The position numbers and the translations under genes are program-made. Of a stretch of DNA of 64,000 bases, positions 1-9,533 are shown in pieces; position 1 is the first letter of the stretch, and each line of letters starts with the position of its first letter. Source of the DNA: Peptoniphilaceae bacterium (GTDB lineage: Bacteria; Bacillota; Clostridia; Tissierellales; Peptoniphilaceae). The DNA is taken from positions 82,010 to 146,009 of the forward strand of contig JALFST010000002.1 of assembly GCA_022779285.1 (NCBI GenBank). The letters are read 5' to 3'. The notes under the pieces are model-generated. The model searched no databases and was not told the DNA's origin. It saw only the letters and a program-made list of their open reading frames with translations.

Positions 1-3000
1 TATTCTCGATATCGGCGGTCAGGACATGAAAGCGATGCACATTACCGATGGCGTGATCGATTCCATTCAGCTCAATGAATCCTGCTCTTCAGGCTGCGGC
101 TCCTTTTTATCGACCTTTGCCGCTTCCGTCGGCATGTCGGTGGAGGATTTTCAGAAGGAAGCGCTCTTTGCTGCAGAGCCGGTGGATTTGGGCAGTCGGT
201 GCACTGTATTTATGAACTCCAAGGTCAAGCAGGCGCAAAAGGAAGGCTCGGAGGTGGGAGACATTTCCGCGGGTCTTTGCTATTCCGTGATTCGCAATGC
301 GATTCAGAAGGTGATCAAGATCCGGGATCCGCGTTCTCTCGGAAAAAATCTTGTAGTGCAAGGCGGCACTTTTTACGGAGATGCGATTCTCCGCGCCTTT
401 GAGCTCATTACAGGGCGTCATGCGACCAGGCCCTCAATTGCCGGGCTGATGGGCGCTATGGGAATGGCTTTGCTTGCAAAATCAAGAAGTACGGAGAAAA
501 AGCGCTCCGCCATTCGCAGTGCCGCGCAGCTTGACGAGTTTACGTATACGCAAAAAAACGCACACTGCGGTCGATGCACCAATCACTGTGCGCTCACCAT
601 TAACATTTTTTCAGATGGATCGCGCTATATATCGGGCAACCGATGCGAGCGCGGAGCGGGGATTCGCAGAGAAAGTAACGATTTGCCGAATCTTTATGCG
701 TACAAATACGATCGGCTTTTCCACTATTACAGCCCTCTTCCCGAAGCTCAGGCGCAATTTCCACCCGTTGCCATTCCGCGGGTGCTCAATATGTATGAAA
801 ACTATCCTTTTTGGCATACATTTTTTACAAGGCTGGGCTTTCCGGTGCATCTCTCCTCACCCTCGAGCAGAGCTATCTATGAAAAGGGGCTCGCTTCCAT
901 TTCTTCGGAAACGGCTTGCTATCCGGCAAAGCTCGTACATGGACACATTGAGGAGCTTGTGGAAAACGGAGAGAAATTCATCTTTTATCCCAGTGCATTT
1001 TATGAGAGCAAGCAATTTGACAAGGCCAAAAATCAGATCAACTGCCCCGTTGTCATCGGCTTTCCGGAGGTCATCAAAAACAATGTTTCCTCTCTTGAGG
1101 AAAATGGGGTGACCTATATGCATCCCTTCCTTTCCTTCGCCTCGAAGCAGACGATCACAAAAAGCTTACAGGAGGCCTTTGCGGATTTTGTCATTGACGG
1201 GAAGCGGTATCAGATCAATGGAAGAAAAATTCGTATGGCGGTGGATGCGGCATGGGCAGAAGAAACAAACTATCATCAGGATGTGGCGAGAGAAGGAAGA
1301 AATGCTTTGGACTGGATGAAGCGCAATCACAAAAAAGGGATTGTGCTGGCCGGACGTCCTTACCATGTGGACAGTGAGGTACATCACGGGATTCCGGAGC
1401 TGATCAATGGCATGGGGCTTGCGGTGCTCTCGGAGGATGCCGTCGCCATGAATGCCGAAGATCTCCGTGAGGAGCTTCGCGTGCTGGATCAATGGGTCTA
1501 TCACGCCAGACTTTACCGTGCTGCGGAGTTTGTGACACAATGTGAGGATTTGGAGCTGATTCAGCTCAATTCCTTCGGATGCGGTCTGGATGCCGTCACC
1601 TCGGATGAGGTGCAGGAGATTTTGGAAAGTTACGGAAAAATTTATACGCTCCTGAAAATCGATGAGGTCTCCAATTTGGGTGCGGTAAAAATTCGAGTCC
1701 GCTCTCTGCTGCAAGCTTTGCAGGATCGGGAAGCGGGAAGCTCTCCGCTCAAAAAACAGGGCTCCTACGCTCCTGAAAAACCGGTATTTACACGGAAAAT
1801 GAAGCGGGAGCGTTATACGATCCTCGTGCCGGCGATGGCGCCCGATCATTTTTCATTGATCAGGCAGGCGCTCAATAGTGAGGGCTATGAGCTGGAGTTC
1901 TTGGAACGGGTGGATCAAAAGGTTCTGGATGCAGGGCTCAAGTATGTCAACAACGATTCCTGCTATCCGTCCATTACCACAGTGGGTCAGATGATGGAGG
2001 CACTGGAAAGCGGAAAATATGATCCGAACCGTGTCGCGCTCCTCATGACGCAAACAGGAGGAGCATGTCGTGCATCCAATTATGTAGGATATATCCGCAA
2101 GGCGCTCAAGGATATGGGGTATCCTCAGATTCCTGTGATCGCACTTTCCGTGCAGGGAATCGAGAAATCCCCCGGCTTTCAATTGACGCTTCCGCTGATT
2201 CGCAAAGGAATGCATGGCCTGGTGTTGGGCGATCTGCTCATGCGCTGCACCAATGCGACCCGACCCTATGAAAAGAATTCCGGGGAAACCGATGCGCTGA
2301 AAAAAAAGTGGCTTGAGCGTTTCGGAGAATTCTGCACACATCCTGACCGTACCCTGTATAAGAAGCTGGTGAAGGAATGTATCGCCGAGTTTGATGGCGT
2401 GGAGCGTTTGGATATTCGAAAGCCCAAGGCGGGAATTGTGGGAGAGATTCTGGTTAAGTATCTGCCGGAGGCCAACAATCATTTGCAGGATCTTCTTGAG
2501 GAGGAGGGCGCAGAGGTTATGGTGCCGGATCTCACCGATTTTATGATGTATTGCTTCCGCAATGCACATCATAAAGCGGAGCTTCTCGGAAAGAGCAGGA
2601 TTTCCGCTTTTTTCGCCGAGATGGGCGTAAAATACATTGAAAGAATCCGCAAACCCGTACGGGATGCTCTTCGGGAATCCGTGCATTTCCATGAGCCGCT
2701 CTATATCGAACAGGTGGAGGAGTATGCGAAGGAGATTGTTTCCTTGGGACATCAATATGGCGAGGGATGGCTGTTAGCCGGGGAAATGATTGAACTCATT
2801 CACAGCGGAGCACCGAACATCGTCTGCATTCAGCCCTTCGGATGCCTGCCCAACCACATTACCGGCAAGGGTGTGATGAAGGTGATTCGTGAAAAATATG
2901 AGGAGTCCAACATCATCGCCATCGATTATGATCCGGGCGCCTCGGAGGTCAATCAGGTCAATCGCATTAAGCTGATGATGACAACGGCAAGAGAAAGGGT

Positions 3001-3019
3001 TGCCGAGGGAAATCGATAA
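1..3019 (+). CDS. 2-hydroxyacyl-CoA dehydratase activase-like protein (5' truncated)
   Basis: The frame is already open at base 2 and reads ILDIGGQDMK, the conserved motif of the BcrAD/BadFG/HgdC ATPase family, so the start lies upstream of the window. About 1005 residues are visible. A CSSGCGSFL segment follows, matching the cysteine region that holds the bridging 4Fe-4S cluster in these activases. A DUF2229-like part follows with a cysteine cluster (HCGRCTNHC), then long C-terminal segments related to dehydratase subunits. Characterised activases are about 260 residues; this is the giant (typically about 1400 residue) fusion type common in anaerobic Bacillota, whose substrate is not established. 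By family it should use ATP to drive low-potential electron transfer to a partner dehydratase or reductase. No partner gene is visible downstream. Confidence 0.85.
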   Translation, partial: ILDIGGQDMKAMHITDGVIDSIQLNESCSSGCGSFLSTFAASVGMSVEDFQKEALFAAEPVDLGSRCTVFMNSKVKQAQKEGSEVGDISAGLCYSVIRNAIQKVIKIRDPRSLGKNLVVQGGTFYGDAILRAFELITGRHATRPSIAGLMGAMGMALLAKSRSTEKKRSAIRSAAQLDEFTYTQKNAHCGRCTNHCALTINIFSDGSRYISGNRCERGAGIRRESNDLPNLYAYKYDRLFHYYSPLPEAQAQFPPVAIPRVLNMYENYPFWHTFFTRLGFPVHLSSPSSRAIYEKGLASISSETACYPAKLVHGHIEELVENGEKFIFYPSAFYESKQFDKAKNQINCPVVIGFPEVIKNNVSSLEENGVTYMHPFLSFASKQTITKSLQEAFADFVIDGKRYQINGRKIRMAVDAAWAEETNYHQDVAREGRNALDWMKRNHKKGIVLAGRPYHVDSEVHHGIPELINGMGLAVLSEDAVAMNAEDLREELRVLDQWVYHARLYRAAEFVTQCEDLELIQLNSFGCGLDAVTSDEVQEILESYGKIYTLLKIDEVSNLGAVKIRVRSLLQALQDREAGSSPLKKQGSYAPEKPVFTRKMKRERYTILVPAMAPDHFSLIRQALNSEGYELEFLERVDQKVLDAGLKYVNNDSCYPSITTVGQMMEALESGKYDPNRVALLMTQTGGACRASNYVGYIRKALKDMGYPQIPVIALSVQGIEKSPGFQLTLPLIRKGMHGLVLGDLLMRCTNATRPYEKNSGETDALKKKWLERFGEFCTHPDRTLYKKLVKECIAEFDGVERLDIRKPKAGIVGEILVKYLPEANNHLQDLLEEEGAEVMVPDLTDFMMYCFRNAHHKAELLGKSRISAFFAEMGVKYIERIRKPVRDALRESVHFHEPLYIEQVEEYAKEIVSLGHQYGEGWLLAGEMIELIHSGAPNIVCIQPFGCLPNHITGKGVMKVIREKYEESNIIAIDYDPGASEVNQVNRIKLMMTTARERVAEGNR

Positions 3020-3045
3020 AAATCGATTCGCAGAATTTCCGCATA

Positions 3046-3054
3046 TGCTAAAAT
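3046..3054 (+). promoter_or_regulatory. Extended -10 promoter for the LCP gene
   Basis: TGC followed by TAAAAT forms an extended -10 element 30 bp before the LCP start; no good -35 is seen. Just upstream, at 3011-3028, AATCGAT and ATCGATT form an inverted repeat around AAAA over the stop codon of the previous gene. It lacks a T-tract, so it is a weak terminator at best. Confidence 0.4.
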
Positions 3055-3083
3055 AGATTCGATCGGAAACAGGAGGAGATCGT

Positions 3084-4118
3084 ATGAAACGTTGGTTCCT
3101 GCGAATCGGAGCAGCCTTGCTTCTTTTTGCATTCATATTTTTCGGAGAAAATCTGCTGCTCAATCGAATGATGCATGCCCGGGAGCAATCAAGCGAGGAG
3201 GGATGGGTCAACGTGGAGCTGACGGAGCATAAAGGAAATCCGTCAGAGGTCATTGATGATCAGTTCCTCTGTCTCGTTGCGGGCGTGGATATCAATTCGG
3301 GAGAAGAAAATACGGGAGCGGAAACGCGCTCAGATACCCTCATGCTTGTGAAGGCGGATTTTAAGACGGGCAAGCTCCAATTATTATCTCTGCCGCGTGA
3401 TACACGAGTGTCCGTCAATGGGGAAAAAACGAAGCTGAATCATGCGCATTCGTATGGCGGAATCGAGCTTACGATGCAGACGGTGCGCAACTGGCTGGGG
3501 ATTGATCTTGACTATTATGTGGAGGTCAGCTTTGATGCGGTGAAGCATATTGTGGACACCCTGGGCGGCGTCGAGTATGAAATTCCCGATGACGGCATCC
3601 AATACGATATTGCTTATACGGATGGCACATGGGAAACGTTGAAGCCCGGTCTCCAGAAGCTCAACGGAGAGCAGGCACTTGGATATTTGCGCTTCCGCAG
3701 CGGATATGCCCTGGGAGATATCGGGCGTGTCCATGCGCAGCAAAAATTCCTGCAATCCTTTGTAAAGCAGACTCTGAGCGAGGCCAGCATTCAGCATATT
3801 CCCGGGATTCTGCAGACCGTCTTCAGCGACGTGAAAACAAATATTCCCTGGACGACCATGCTGGGGATGCTGGATAAGGTGAGCATCATGAAGAACGGAA
3901 GCCTTGAAACTTATACCATTCCGGGAGACGGGCAGTATATTTCGGGCATTTCGTATTATTTACCGGATCCGGAGGAAACACAAAAGCTGGTGCAAAAGCT
4001 TTTTGGAGACTATATGCTGCAAAAGCAGACAAGAAAATCATCCGCAGGGACAGAGAATCAGCAAGAGAAGGACGGACAGAGCGACGCGGAGACCCTTAGG
4101 AGGAATCAAGGACAATAG
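3084..4118 (+). CDS. LytR-CpsA-Psr (LCP) family glycopolymer transferase
   Basis: A 344-residue protein with one N-terminal membrane anchor (about residues 7-25) and an extracytoplasmic LCP domain. Diagnostic segments are DTLMLVKAD, LSLPRDTRV (the arginine region that contacts the lipid pyrophosphate) and KLNHAHSYGG, followed by RFRSGYALGDIGRVHAQQ. LCP enzymes attach teichoic acids or capsule polymers from undecaprenyl pyrophosphate carriers to peptidoglycan. The last 35 residues are polar and probably disordered. The start is supported by AGGAGGAG just upstream. fni follows 35 bp later, so the two may be cotranscribed. The polymer attached cannot be read from the sequence. Confidence 0.9.
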   Translation: MKRWFLRIGAALLLFAFIFFGENLLLNRMMHAREQSSEEGWVNVELTEHKGNPSEVIDDQFLCLVAGVDINSGEENTGAETRSDTLMLVKADFKTGKLQLLSLPRDTRVSVNGEKTKLNHAHSYGGIELTMQTVRNWLGIDLDYYVEVSFDAVKHIVDTLGGVEYEIPDDGIQYDIAYTDGTWETLKPGLQKLNGEQALGYLRFRSGYALGDIGRVHAQQKFLQSFVKQTLSEASIQHIPGILQTVFSDVKTNIPWTTMLGMLDKVSIMKNGSLETYTIPGDGQYISGISYYLPDPEETQKLVQKLFGDYMLQKQTRKSSAGTENQQEKDGQSDAETLRRNQGQ

Positions 4119-4153
4119 CATCGCATGCCGGAAGGCGGCGGGGAGAAGAAGAT

Positions 4154-5173
4154 ATGCGTAAAGAAAGAAAAGATGAACATATTGAGCAGTATCTGCGTAC
4201 GGAAATTCACGGTCAGACGCTTTTGGATCAGGTGGTGCTGGAGCCCACCTCATTCCCCGAGCTCAATTGGACGGATATCGATCTTTCGATGAAATTTTTG
4301 GGAAAAACGATTCAAATGCCGCTGGCCATCAACGCGATGACGGGCGGCACGGAAAAGACGAGAGTCATCAACCGCGATTTATCGATTCTTGCGGAGGAAT
4401 TCGGTCTGGCATTGCAGGTGGGTTCGCAGCGCATCGCTTTAGACGAACCCGGGACGATCGGCTCTTTTTCGGTAATCCGTGAGCATTTTTCAGGTGTCGC
4501 CATGGGAAATCTCGGGTCGGATGCAAGCATAGAGGATGTGCAAAGGGCTCTGGATATGATTGATGGCGACGGCATCGGCATTCACATCAATCCGTCTCAG
4601 GAGCTGGTGATGGACGAGGGAGATCGGGAATTTCGCGGCCGCTATGCCAATCTGTCCACACTCTGTAAGGCTTTTCCGGGAAAAATCATTGTCAAAGAAA
4701 TCGGCTTCGGCATGAGCCGAAGCGATGCGCAAAAGCTCAGGGAAATTCCTGCGGCATACATTGACGTATCCGGCTATGGCGGCACCAATTTCATTGAAAT
4801 TGAAGCGCTTCGCCAGATCCGCGAGAATTACAGCGAATTTTACCGTTGGGGAGTACCGACGGCAAAATCAATCTGGAATTTGCGAAAAGAGGCGCCGAAT
4901 CACCGGCTGATTGCGAGCGGCGGGCTGGAAACCGCCACCGATATGATTCATGCGATGGTTATGGGTGCGGAGCTTTGTGCCGTTTCGGGAGCCATTCTTC
5001 GCTATCTTCTGATGGGAGGCCTGGATAACGCGCGAAATTATCTCAAGGATCTGCGGCGCAATCTCACGATCGGGATGTTGCTGCTCGGCTGCCGTACGGT
5101 GGAAGATCTGCACAAGGTGCCCTATACATTGCGAGGGGAATTGTTATCCAGAATCCGGCAGGAAATCAATTGA
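4154..5173 (+). CDS. fni: Type 2 isopentenyl-diphosphate delta-isomerase
   Basis: 339 residues, the normal size for the FMN- and NADPH-dependent type 2 enzyme that interconverts IPP and DMAPP. The N-terminus RKERKDEHIEQYL matches the family start. FMN-barrel motifs follow: AINAMTGGT, QVGSQRIAL, HINPSQE, KEIGFGMS, DVSGYGGTNF and ASGGLET. It supplies DMAPP for undecaprenyl phosphate and other prenyl lipids. It sits between the LCP gene and an Mrp-like ATPase with short gaps, suggesting one transcript. It is unrelated in fold to the Nudix-type isomerase Idi. Confidence 0.93.
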   Translation: MRKERKDEHIEQYLRTEIHGQTLLDQVVLEPTSFPELNWTDIDLSMKFLGKTIQMPLAINAMTGGTEKTRVINRDLSILAEEFGLALQVGSQRIALDEPGTIGSFSVIREHFSGVAMGNLGSDASIEDVQRALDMIDGDGIGIHINPSQELVMDEGDREFRGRYANLSTLCKAFPGKIIVKEIGFGMSRSDAQKLREIPAAYIDVSGYGGTNFIEIEALRQIRENYSEFYRWGVPTAKSIWNLRKEAPNHRLIASGGLETATDMIHAMVMGAELCAVSGAILRYLLMGGLDNARNYLKDLRRNLTIGMLLLGCRTVEDLHKVPYTLRGELLSRIRQEIN

Positions 5174-5206
5174 TCGCGAGCACCCGTTTCGTGATAGGAG
5201 GAAATG

Positions 5207-5998
5207 ATGGCACAGGAAAAGAAAAAGCCGATTTTTTACAAGGAACCGAATGAAAAAAGCACAATCAACCATGTGATTGCGGTGATGTCCGGTAAGGGAG
5301 GCGTGGGAAAATCCATGGTCACCTCGCTTGCCGCATTGGCGATGGAGCGCGCGGGATGGAATACGGCAATCCTGGATGCGGATATTACAGGGCCGTCCAT
5401 TCCCCATGTTTTCGGTCTCAAGGGCGGACTGGAGCTTCGAAATCAGGTGCCCTATGCCCGAGAGACGAAAAGCGGTATCCAAATCGCTTCCACCAATCTG
5501 ATTCTTTCCAAGGAGACGGATCCCGTGCTTTGGAAAGGGCCGTTGATCGCTCAGGCGGTCGGGCAGTTCTGGACGGATATCGTCTATGAAAATGTCGATT
5601 ATATGTTCGTGGACATGCCTCCGGGAACGGGAGATGTTCCTCTTACCGTATTTCAGACGCTTCCGCTTGACGGGGTGATTATTGTGACAAGCCCGCAGGA
5701 TTTAGTTTCCATGATTGTGGAAAAAGCCATCAATATGACGCGCATGATGGGGATTCCGGTGGTCGGGATTGTGGAGAACATGAGCTATTTCAAGGCTCCG
5801 GATACCGGTAAGGAATATTCCATTTTTGGAGAAAGTCATGTCGAGGAGGTTGCGGCTCGTTTCGGCGTGCCGGTGCTGGCAAAGCTTCCGATTCTGCCGG
5901 AGGTAGCAAATTTAGCGGACGAGGGATGCATTGAACAGGCGGATACCGGTCATTTGAAGCCTGTGATTGATGCCATTCTCAATATAACAAAAAAGTAG
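5207..5998 (+). CDS. Mrp/NBP35-family P-loop ATPase lacking the CxxC motif
   Basis: A 263-residue ParA/MinD-like ATPase. The deviant Walker A GKGGVGKS is near residue 28, the MPPGTGD segment near 137, and VGIVENMSYF near 184. In Mrp/ApbC scaffold proteins the last segment runs into a CPxC pair that holds a 4Fe-4S cluster at the dimer interface. Here the equivalent positions read KAPDTG, and the only visible cysteine lies near the C-terminus. Fe-S carrier activity through the usual site is therefore doubtful. Two ATGs occur at 5204 and 5207; AGGAGG at 5196-5201 is better spaced for 5207. Tkt follows 24 bp downstream. Family membership is clear, function uncertain. Confidence 0.85.
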   Translation: MAQEKKKPIFYKEPNEKSTINHVIAVMSGKGGVGKSMVTSLAALAMERAGWNTAILDADITGPSIPHVFGLKGGLELRNQVPYARETKSGIQIASTNLILSKETDPVLWKGPLIAQAVGQFWTDIVYENVDYMFVDMPPGTGDVPLTVFQTLPLDGVIIVTSPQDLVSMIVEKAINMTRMMGIPVVGIVENMSYFKAPDTGKEYSIFGESHVEEVAARFGVPVLAKLPILPEVANLADEGCIEQADTGHLKPVIDAILNITKK

Positions 5999-6022
5999 GG
6001 TTTCACCACGAAAGGAGAAAAT

Positions 6023-8020
6023 ATGGAAAAAATCGATCAGCTGGCGATCAACGCGCTGCGAATGCTTTCGATGGATCAGATTAATCGGGCGAATTCCGGG
6101 CATCCGGGATTGCCGTTGGGAGCGGCGCCAATGGCGTATGCTCTTTGGACACAGGTAATGAACCATAATCCGAAGGATAGCACGTGGCCGAATCGCGATC
6201 GCTTTGTGCTTTCGGCAGGACACGGCTCAGCGCTTTTATATAGCTTGCTGCATTTGTCGGGATATGACGTCTCTATGGAGGATCTCAAGAATTTCCGTCA
6301 GCTTGGCTCGCGGACGCCGGGACATCCGGAATATCGTCACACAGACGGCATAGAAGCAACCACCGGGCCGCTGGGACAGGGAATTGCGAACGCGGTCGGC
6401 ATGGCGATGGCGGAGGCACATCTTGCCGCGCTGTACAACAAAGAAGATTATCCCATTGTCGATCACTATACGTATTGCCTTTGCGGCGACGGGGATTTGA
6501 TGGAGGGTGTTTCCGCGGAGGCGGCTTCATTAGCAGGCAATCTCAAGCTCGGCAGGCTCATCGTGCTCTATGATTCGAATGATATCAGCCTTGACGGTCC
6601 GACATCGCTCTCGTTTACGGAAAACGTGGGCTTGCGTTTCAAATCCTACAATTGGCAGGTGCTCAGCGTTCCCGACGGCAATGATACGGATGCGATTGTG
6701 AGTGCTCTGGAGCATGCGAAAAGCACCAAGGATCAGCCCACGCTCATCATTGTATCGACGACGATCGGATACGGATCGCCGAATGCGGGAACCAACAAGG
6801 TGCACGGCGCTCCTCTGAAAGAGGAAGAAATGGAAGCCCTGCGCGAAAATCTGGATTGGCATGAAAAGCCTTTTACCGTACCCTCCGAGGTTTACGGCAG
6901 ATTTTCGGATACCATCGCCATGCCGAACGCGGCGCGGGAAGAGGCATGGAAAGCCCTCTTTGCCGGCTACGCAAAGCAGTATCCGGAGCTGGCGGCTCAG
7001 TTTGAGAATGCGCTGGCAGGAAAGCTTCCGGAGGATTGGTCCGGCGCGCTTCCCGTTTATTCTCCGGAGTCGCCGAGTCTTGCATCTCGCAAATCCTCGG
7101 AAGCTGCCATTCAGGCTTTGGCATCCCGCATTCCGACATTATGGGGCGGCTCGGCAGATCTCGCCTCCTCCAATAACACGGCGATCAAGGGAGAGCCGAT
7201 CTTCCGAATCGAAAGCGATGCGGGAAGAAATATCTACTACGGAGTCCGAGAATTCGCAATGGCGGCGATCAACAACGGCATCCTGTTTCACGGCGGGACG
7301 AAGGTATATGGAGCGACGTTCTTTGTGTTCTCGGATTATCTGAGACCGGCAGTGCGTGTAGCGGCGCTTTCTCATTTGCCGGCGATCTATGTGATGACAC
7401 ATGATTCGGTGGCGGTAGGCGAGGACGGTCCGACGCACGAGCCCATCGAGCAGCTGGCATCCTGGCGCGCAATGCCGAATCTCAATGTCATTCGTCCGGC
7501 GGATGCCAATGAGGTGAATGCCGCATGGGAGGCGGCTTTGGAAAGCAATGATCATCCTACGATGCTCGTGCTCAGCCGTCAAAATCTTAAGAATCTGAGA
7601 ACAACTGAGGCGCTGGCATCGGAAGGCGTCCGTCGAGGCGGATATGTCATTTCGCCTGCTGAGGGAAAAGCGCAGGGCATTCTGATTGCAACGGGCTCCG
7701 AGGTTGATCTTTGCATCGCTGCACAGCAGGAGCTTGCGAAGGAAGGAATCGGCGTTTCCGTTGTTTCAATGCCGAGCTTTTCCGCTTTTGATGCTCAGGA
7801 TCCGGAATATCAGGAGAGCGTGCTCCCCGCGCATATTCGGAATCGTATGAGTGTGGAAGCCGGATCGACCTTTGGATGGCAGAAATATACGGGGCTTGCC
7901 GGAATCAATTTGGGCATTGATGAATTCGGCGCATCCGGCAAGGGCGAGCTTGTGCTTGAAAAGTACGGATTCTCGGCCGAAAGCATTGTCGCAAGATACA
8001 AGGCGGCTTTTGTAAAATAA
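6023..8020 (+). CDS. tkt: Transketolase
   Basis: 665 residues, full length. Thiamine-diphosphate motifs are in order: [12 protein letters not shown] at the N-terminus, [24 protein letters not shown] near residue 155 (the ThDP motif starting GDG), and in the pyrimidine domain [18 protein letters not shown] and RPADANE. It transfers two-carbon ketol units between sugar phosphates in the non-oxidative pentose phosphate pathway. An AAAGGAG site precedes the ATG. Transaldolase follows 56 bp downstream and rpiB lies at 48.9 kb. With no oxidative-branch gene in view, the pathway probably makes pentose from glycolytic intermediates. Confidence 0.95.
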   Translation: MEKIDQLAINALRMLSMDQINRANSGHPGLPLGAAPMAYALWTQVMNHNPKDSTWPNRDRFVLSAGHGSALLYSLLHLSGYDVSMEDLKNFRQLGSRTPGHPEYRHTDGIEATTGPLGQGIANAVGMAMAEAHLAALYNKEDYPIVDHYTYCLCGDGDLMEGVSAEAASLAGNLKLGRLIVLYDSNDISLDGPTSLSFTENVGLRFKSYNWQVLSVPDGNDTDAIVSALEHAKSTKDQPTLIIVSTTIGYGSPNAGTNKVHGAPLKEEEMEALRENLDWHEKPFTVPSEVYGRFSDTIAMPNAAREEAWKALFAGYAKQYPELAAQFENALAGKLPEDWSGALPVYSPESPSLASRKSSEAAIQALASRIPTLWGGSADLASSNNTAIKGEPIFRIESDAGRNIYYGVREFAMAAINNGILFHGGTKVYGATFFVFSDYLRPAVRVAALSHLPAIYVMTHDSVAVGEDGPTHEPIEQLASWRAMPNLNVIRPADANEVNAAWEAALESNDHPTMLVLSRQNLKNLRTTEALASEGVRRGGYVISPAEGKAQGILIATGSEVDLCIAAQQELAKEGIGVSVVSMPSFSAFDAQDPEYQESVLPAHIRNRMSVEAGSTFGWQKYTGLAGINLGIDEFGASGKGELVLEKYGFSAESIVARYKAAFVK

Positions 8021-8028
8021 AGTCAACG

Positions 8029-8047
8029 GACAGGAGGTTTTCCTGTC
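8029..8047 (+). promoter_or_regulatory. Hairpin between tkt and tal
   Basis: GACAGGA and TCCTGTC form a perfect 7-bp stem with a 5-nt loop in the 56-bp gap. No T-tract follows, so this is not a terminator. It could be an RNA-processing or stability element. Its role is inferred only. Confidence 0.3.
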
Positions 8048-8076
8048 AAGAACGGCGATGGCCAAAAGGAGGAAAA

Positions 8077-8733
8077 ATGAAATTCTTTTTAGATACTGCA
8101 AATGTTGATGAAATCCGTCGCATCAACGATCTCGGTCTTTGCGACGGGGTTACCACCAATCCGACCCTGATTTCCAGGGAGGGGCGCCCCTTTGAAGAGG
8201 TCATCAAGGAGATTTGTTCGATTGTCGACGGTCCTGTTTCCGCGGAAGTGATCGGTCTGCGGAAGGATGAAATGGTGCAGCAGGCGCGTGAAATTGCAAA
8301 GTGGGCGCCGAATGTTGTCGTCAAGATTCCGATGACGGAGGAAGGACTGGCGGCAATTCATGTTCTTTCTCAGGAAGGCATCAAAACCAACTGCACTCTG
8401 ATCTTCTCCGTAGCGCAGGGGCTGATGGCTGCAAAGGCGGGAGCTACCTATATCAGCCCATTCATCGGACGCATCGATGATATCGGGGAAGACGGCATGG
8501 AGCTGATCGCAAATCTCCGCATTGTCTTGGACAACTATGGATTCGAGAGTGAAATCATCGCTGCATCGGTACGCAGCATTGCTCATGTGGAACAGTCCGC
8601 ACTTGCCGGATCCGACATCGCGACGATCCCGGGAACTCTCTTCCCGAAGCTCTGGAGCCATCCCCTGACAGACCGCGGCATTGAGAATTTCCTTGCGGAT
8701 TGGGCAAAATTTGAGGAAGGCTTGAAAAAATAA
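8077..8733 (+). CDS. tal: Transaldolase (short TalC/MipB type)
   Basis: 218 residues, the length of the short class I transaldolases and fructose-6-phosphate aldolase relatives. It begins [14 protein letters not shown] and continues [13 protein letters not shown]; the Schiff-base lysine lies in VVVKIPMT (near residue 84). It interconverts sedoheptulose-7-phosphate plus glyceraldehyde-3-phosphate with erythrose-4-phosphate plus fructose-6-phosphate. Adjacency to tkt favours transaldolase over aldolase activity, but sequence alone does not exclude the latter. AAAGGAGG precedes the start. The unit ends at the terminator 40 bp downstream. Confidence 0.9.
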   Translation: MKFFLDTANVDEIRRINDLGLCDGVTTNPTLISREGRPFEEVIKEICSIVDGPVSAEVIGLRKDEMVQQAREIAKWAPNVVVKIPMTEEGLAAIHVLSQEGIKTNCTLIFSVAQGLMAAKAGATYISPFIGRIDDIGEDGMELIANLRIVLDNYGFESEIIAASVRSIAHVEQSALAGSDIATIPGTLFPKLWSHPLTDRGIENFLADWAKFEEGLKK

Positions 8734-8770
8734 TCAGAATGCCGGCGCTCGACGAGCGGGGCTTGCTATA

Positions 8771-8804
8771 AAAATGGCGTTTCCGGAGGGAAGCGCCATT
8801 TTTC
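8771..8804 (+). terminator. Rho-independent terminator after tal
   Basis: ATGGCGTTTCC and GGGAAGCGCCAT form an 11-bp stem (one G-T pair), flanked by A's on the left and T's on the right. Confidence 0.85.
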
Positions 8805-8821
8805 TATTTTGCACATTGCAA

Positions 8822-8849
8822 TTGACACGTTATGAAAAAACTCTATATT
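8822..8849 (+). promoter_or_regulatory. Sigma-A-like promoter upstream of the decayed membrane gene
   Basis: TTGACA at 8822-8827 and TATATT at 8844-8849 are separated by 16 bp. It would drive the short reading frame starting at 8946. Confidence 0.6.
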
Positions 8850-8945
8850 AAAGATAAATAACGATTTCCCGATTGAAATGAAAAGCAGGGAAACTACAGG
8901 TCTTCATATTCAGAATCCGGAAGGAATACGAATCAGGAGGATTCT

Positions 8946-9327
8946 ATGAAGCGAATGAACATATCTGCTCTCATAATGCTTTTGCCGATCGCCTCGTTGC
9001 TTTTTTAGCTTTTCTTTATAGAGGATGGATTCCTGATGAAATATCAGGGATTTGCGAAATGATGATCACATTTCTTCTTCCGGAAATTCTTTTATTGAAC
9101 TTTGATGCGGCAAACAAAAGAAATTTGAAATACACGAAAAAGATGTTCATCGGATTCTTTTCCGTCAATGCAGCCATGCTGCCCATCATCTGCCTGATGG
9201 GCTTTGTTCCGGAAACTCTCTATGACTGGATTGTATCGGGTTCCTGAATTCTTGTCCCCGCGATTGTTTTCCGGCCTTCTATCCGTGGCAGAAGAAAAAG
9301 CTTTCGGAACAAAAGAAAGTATACTGA
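8946..9327 (+). pseudogene. Decayed small membrane protein gene
   Basis: ATG at 8946 follows a good ribosome site (AGGAGG) but stops after 20 codons (MKRMNISALIMLLPIASLLF). The same frame goes on with LFFIEDGFLMKYQGFAK. Another frame from 9059 encodes 62 residues with hydrophobic stretches near both ends (MMITFLLPEILLL and AAMLPIICLMGFV). A third gives PWQKKKLSEQKKVY before a stop at 9325-9327. Read together these look like one membrane protein of about 120 residues broken by a nonsense codon and at least two frameshifts. I do not recognise the family. Alternatively the 62-residue piece is a small intact gene, but it has no convincing ribosome site. Confidence 0.45.
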
Positions 9328-9392
9328 AAAATAGAGCAGCAGGATATTTCGGGGGATGCATTTGGTGAAGACAAGCCTGCTGCTTTTCAGGG

Positions 9393-9432
9393 CTCCCGAG
9401 GGCCGGATTTTCCGGCTTTCGGGAGTTTTTTC
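9393..9432 (+). terminator. Strong Rho-independent terminator
   Basis: CTCCCGA..GCCGG and CCGGC..TCGGGAG form a long GC-rich stem around ATTTT, followed by TTTTTT at 9426-9431. A weaker outer pairing (AGCAGCAGG at 9335 with CCTGCTGCT at 9376) lies just upstream. It closes the decayed membrane-protein unit. Confidence 0.8.
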
Positions 9433-9465
9433 CTTTGCAATTCCGCTGCTCGTGATAGCGGTTTT

Positions 9466-9481
9466 CGGAAACGGAGCCGAA
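9466..9481 (+). repeat. 16-bp direct repeat, left copy
   Basis: CGGAAACGGAGCCGAA occurs here and again at 12598-12613. The pair brackets the recombinase remnant and the restriction-modification genes. AGAGCAAA follows both copies after a few tens of bases, suggesting slightly longer diverged similarity. Confidence 0.55.
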
Positions 9482-9533
9482 CGGGTTCGTATCATAAGGA
9501 CAGAGCAAAATCCGAGAAAAACCGGATCGCCAA

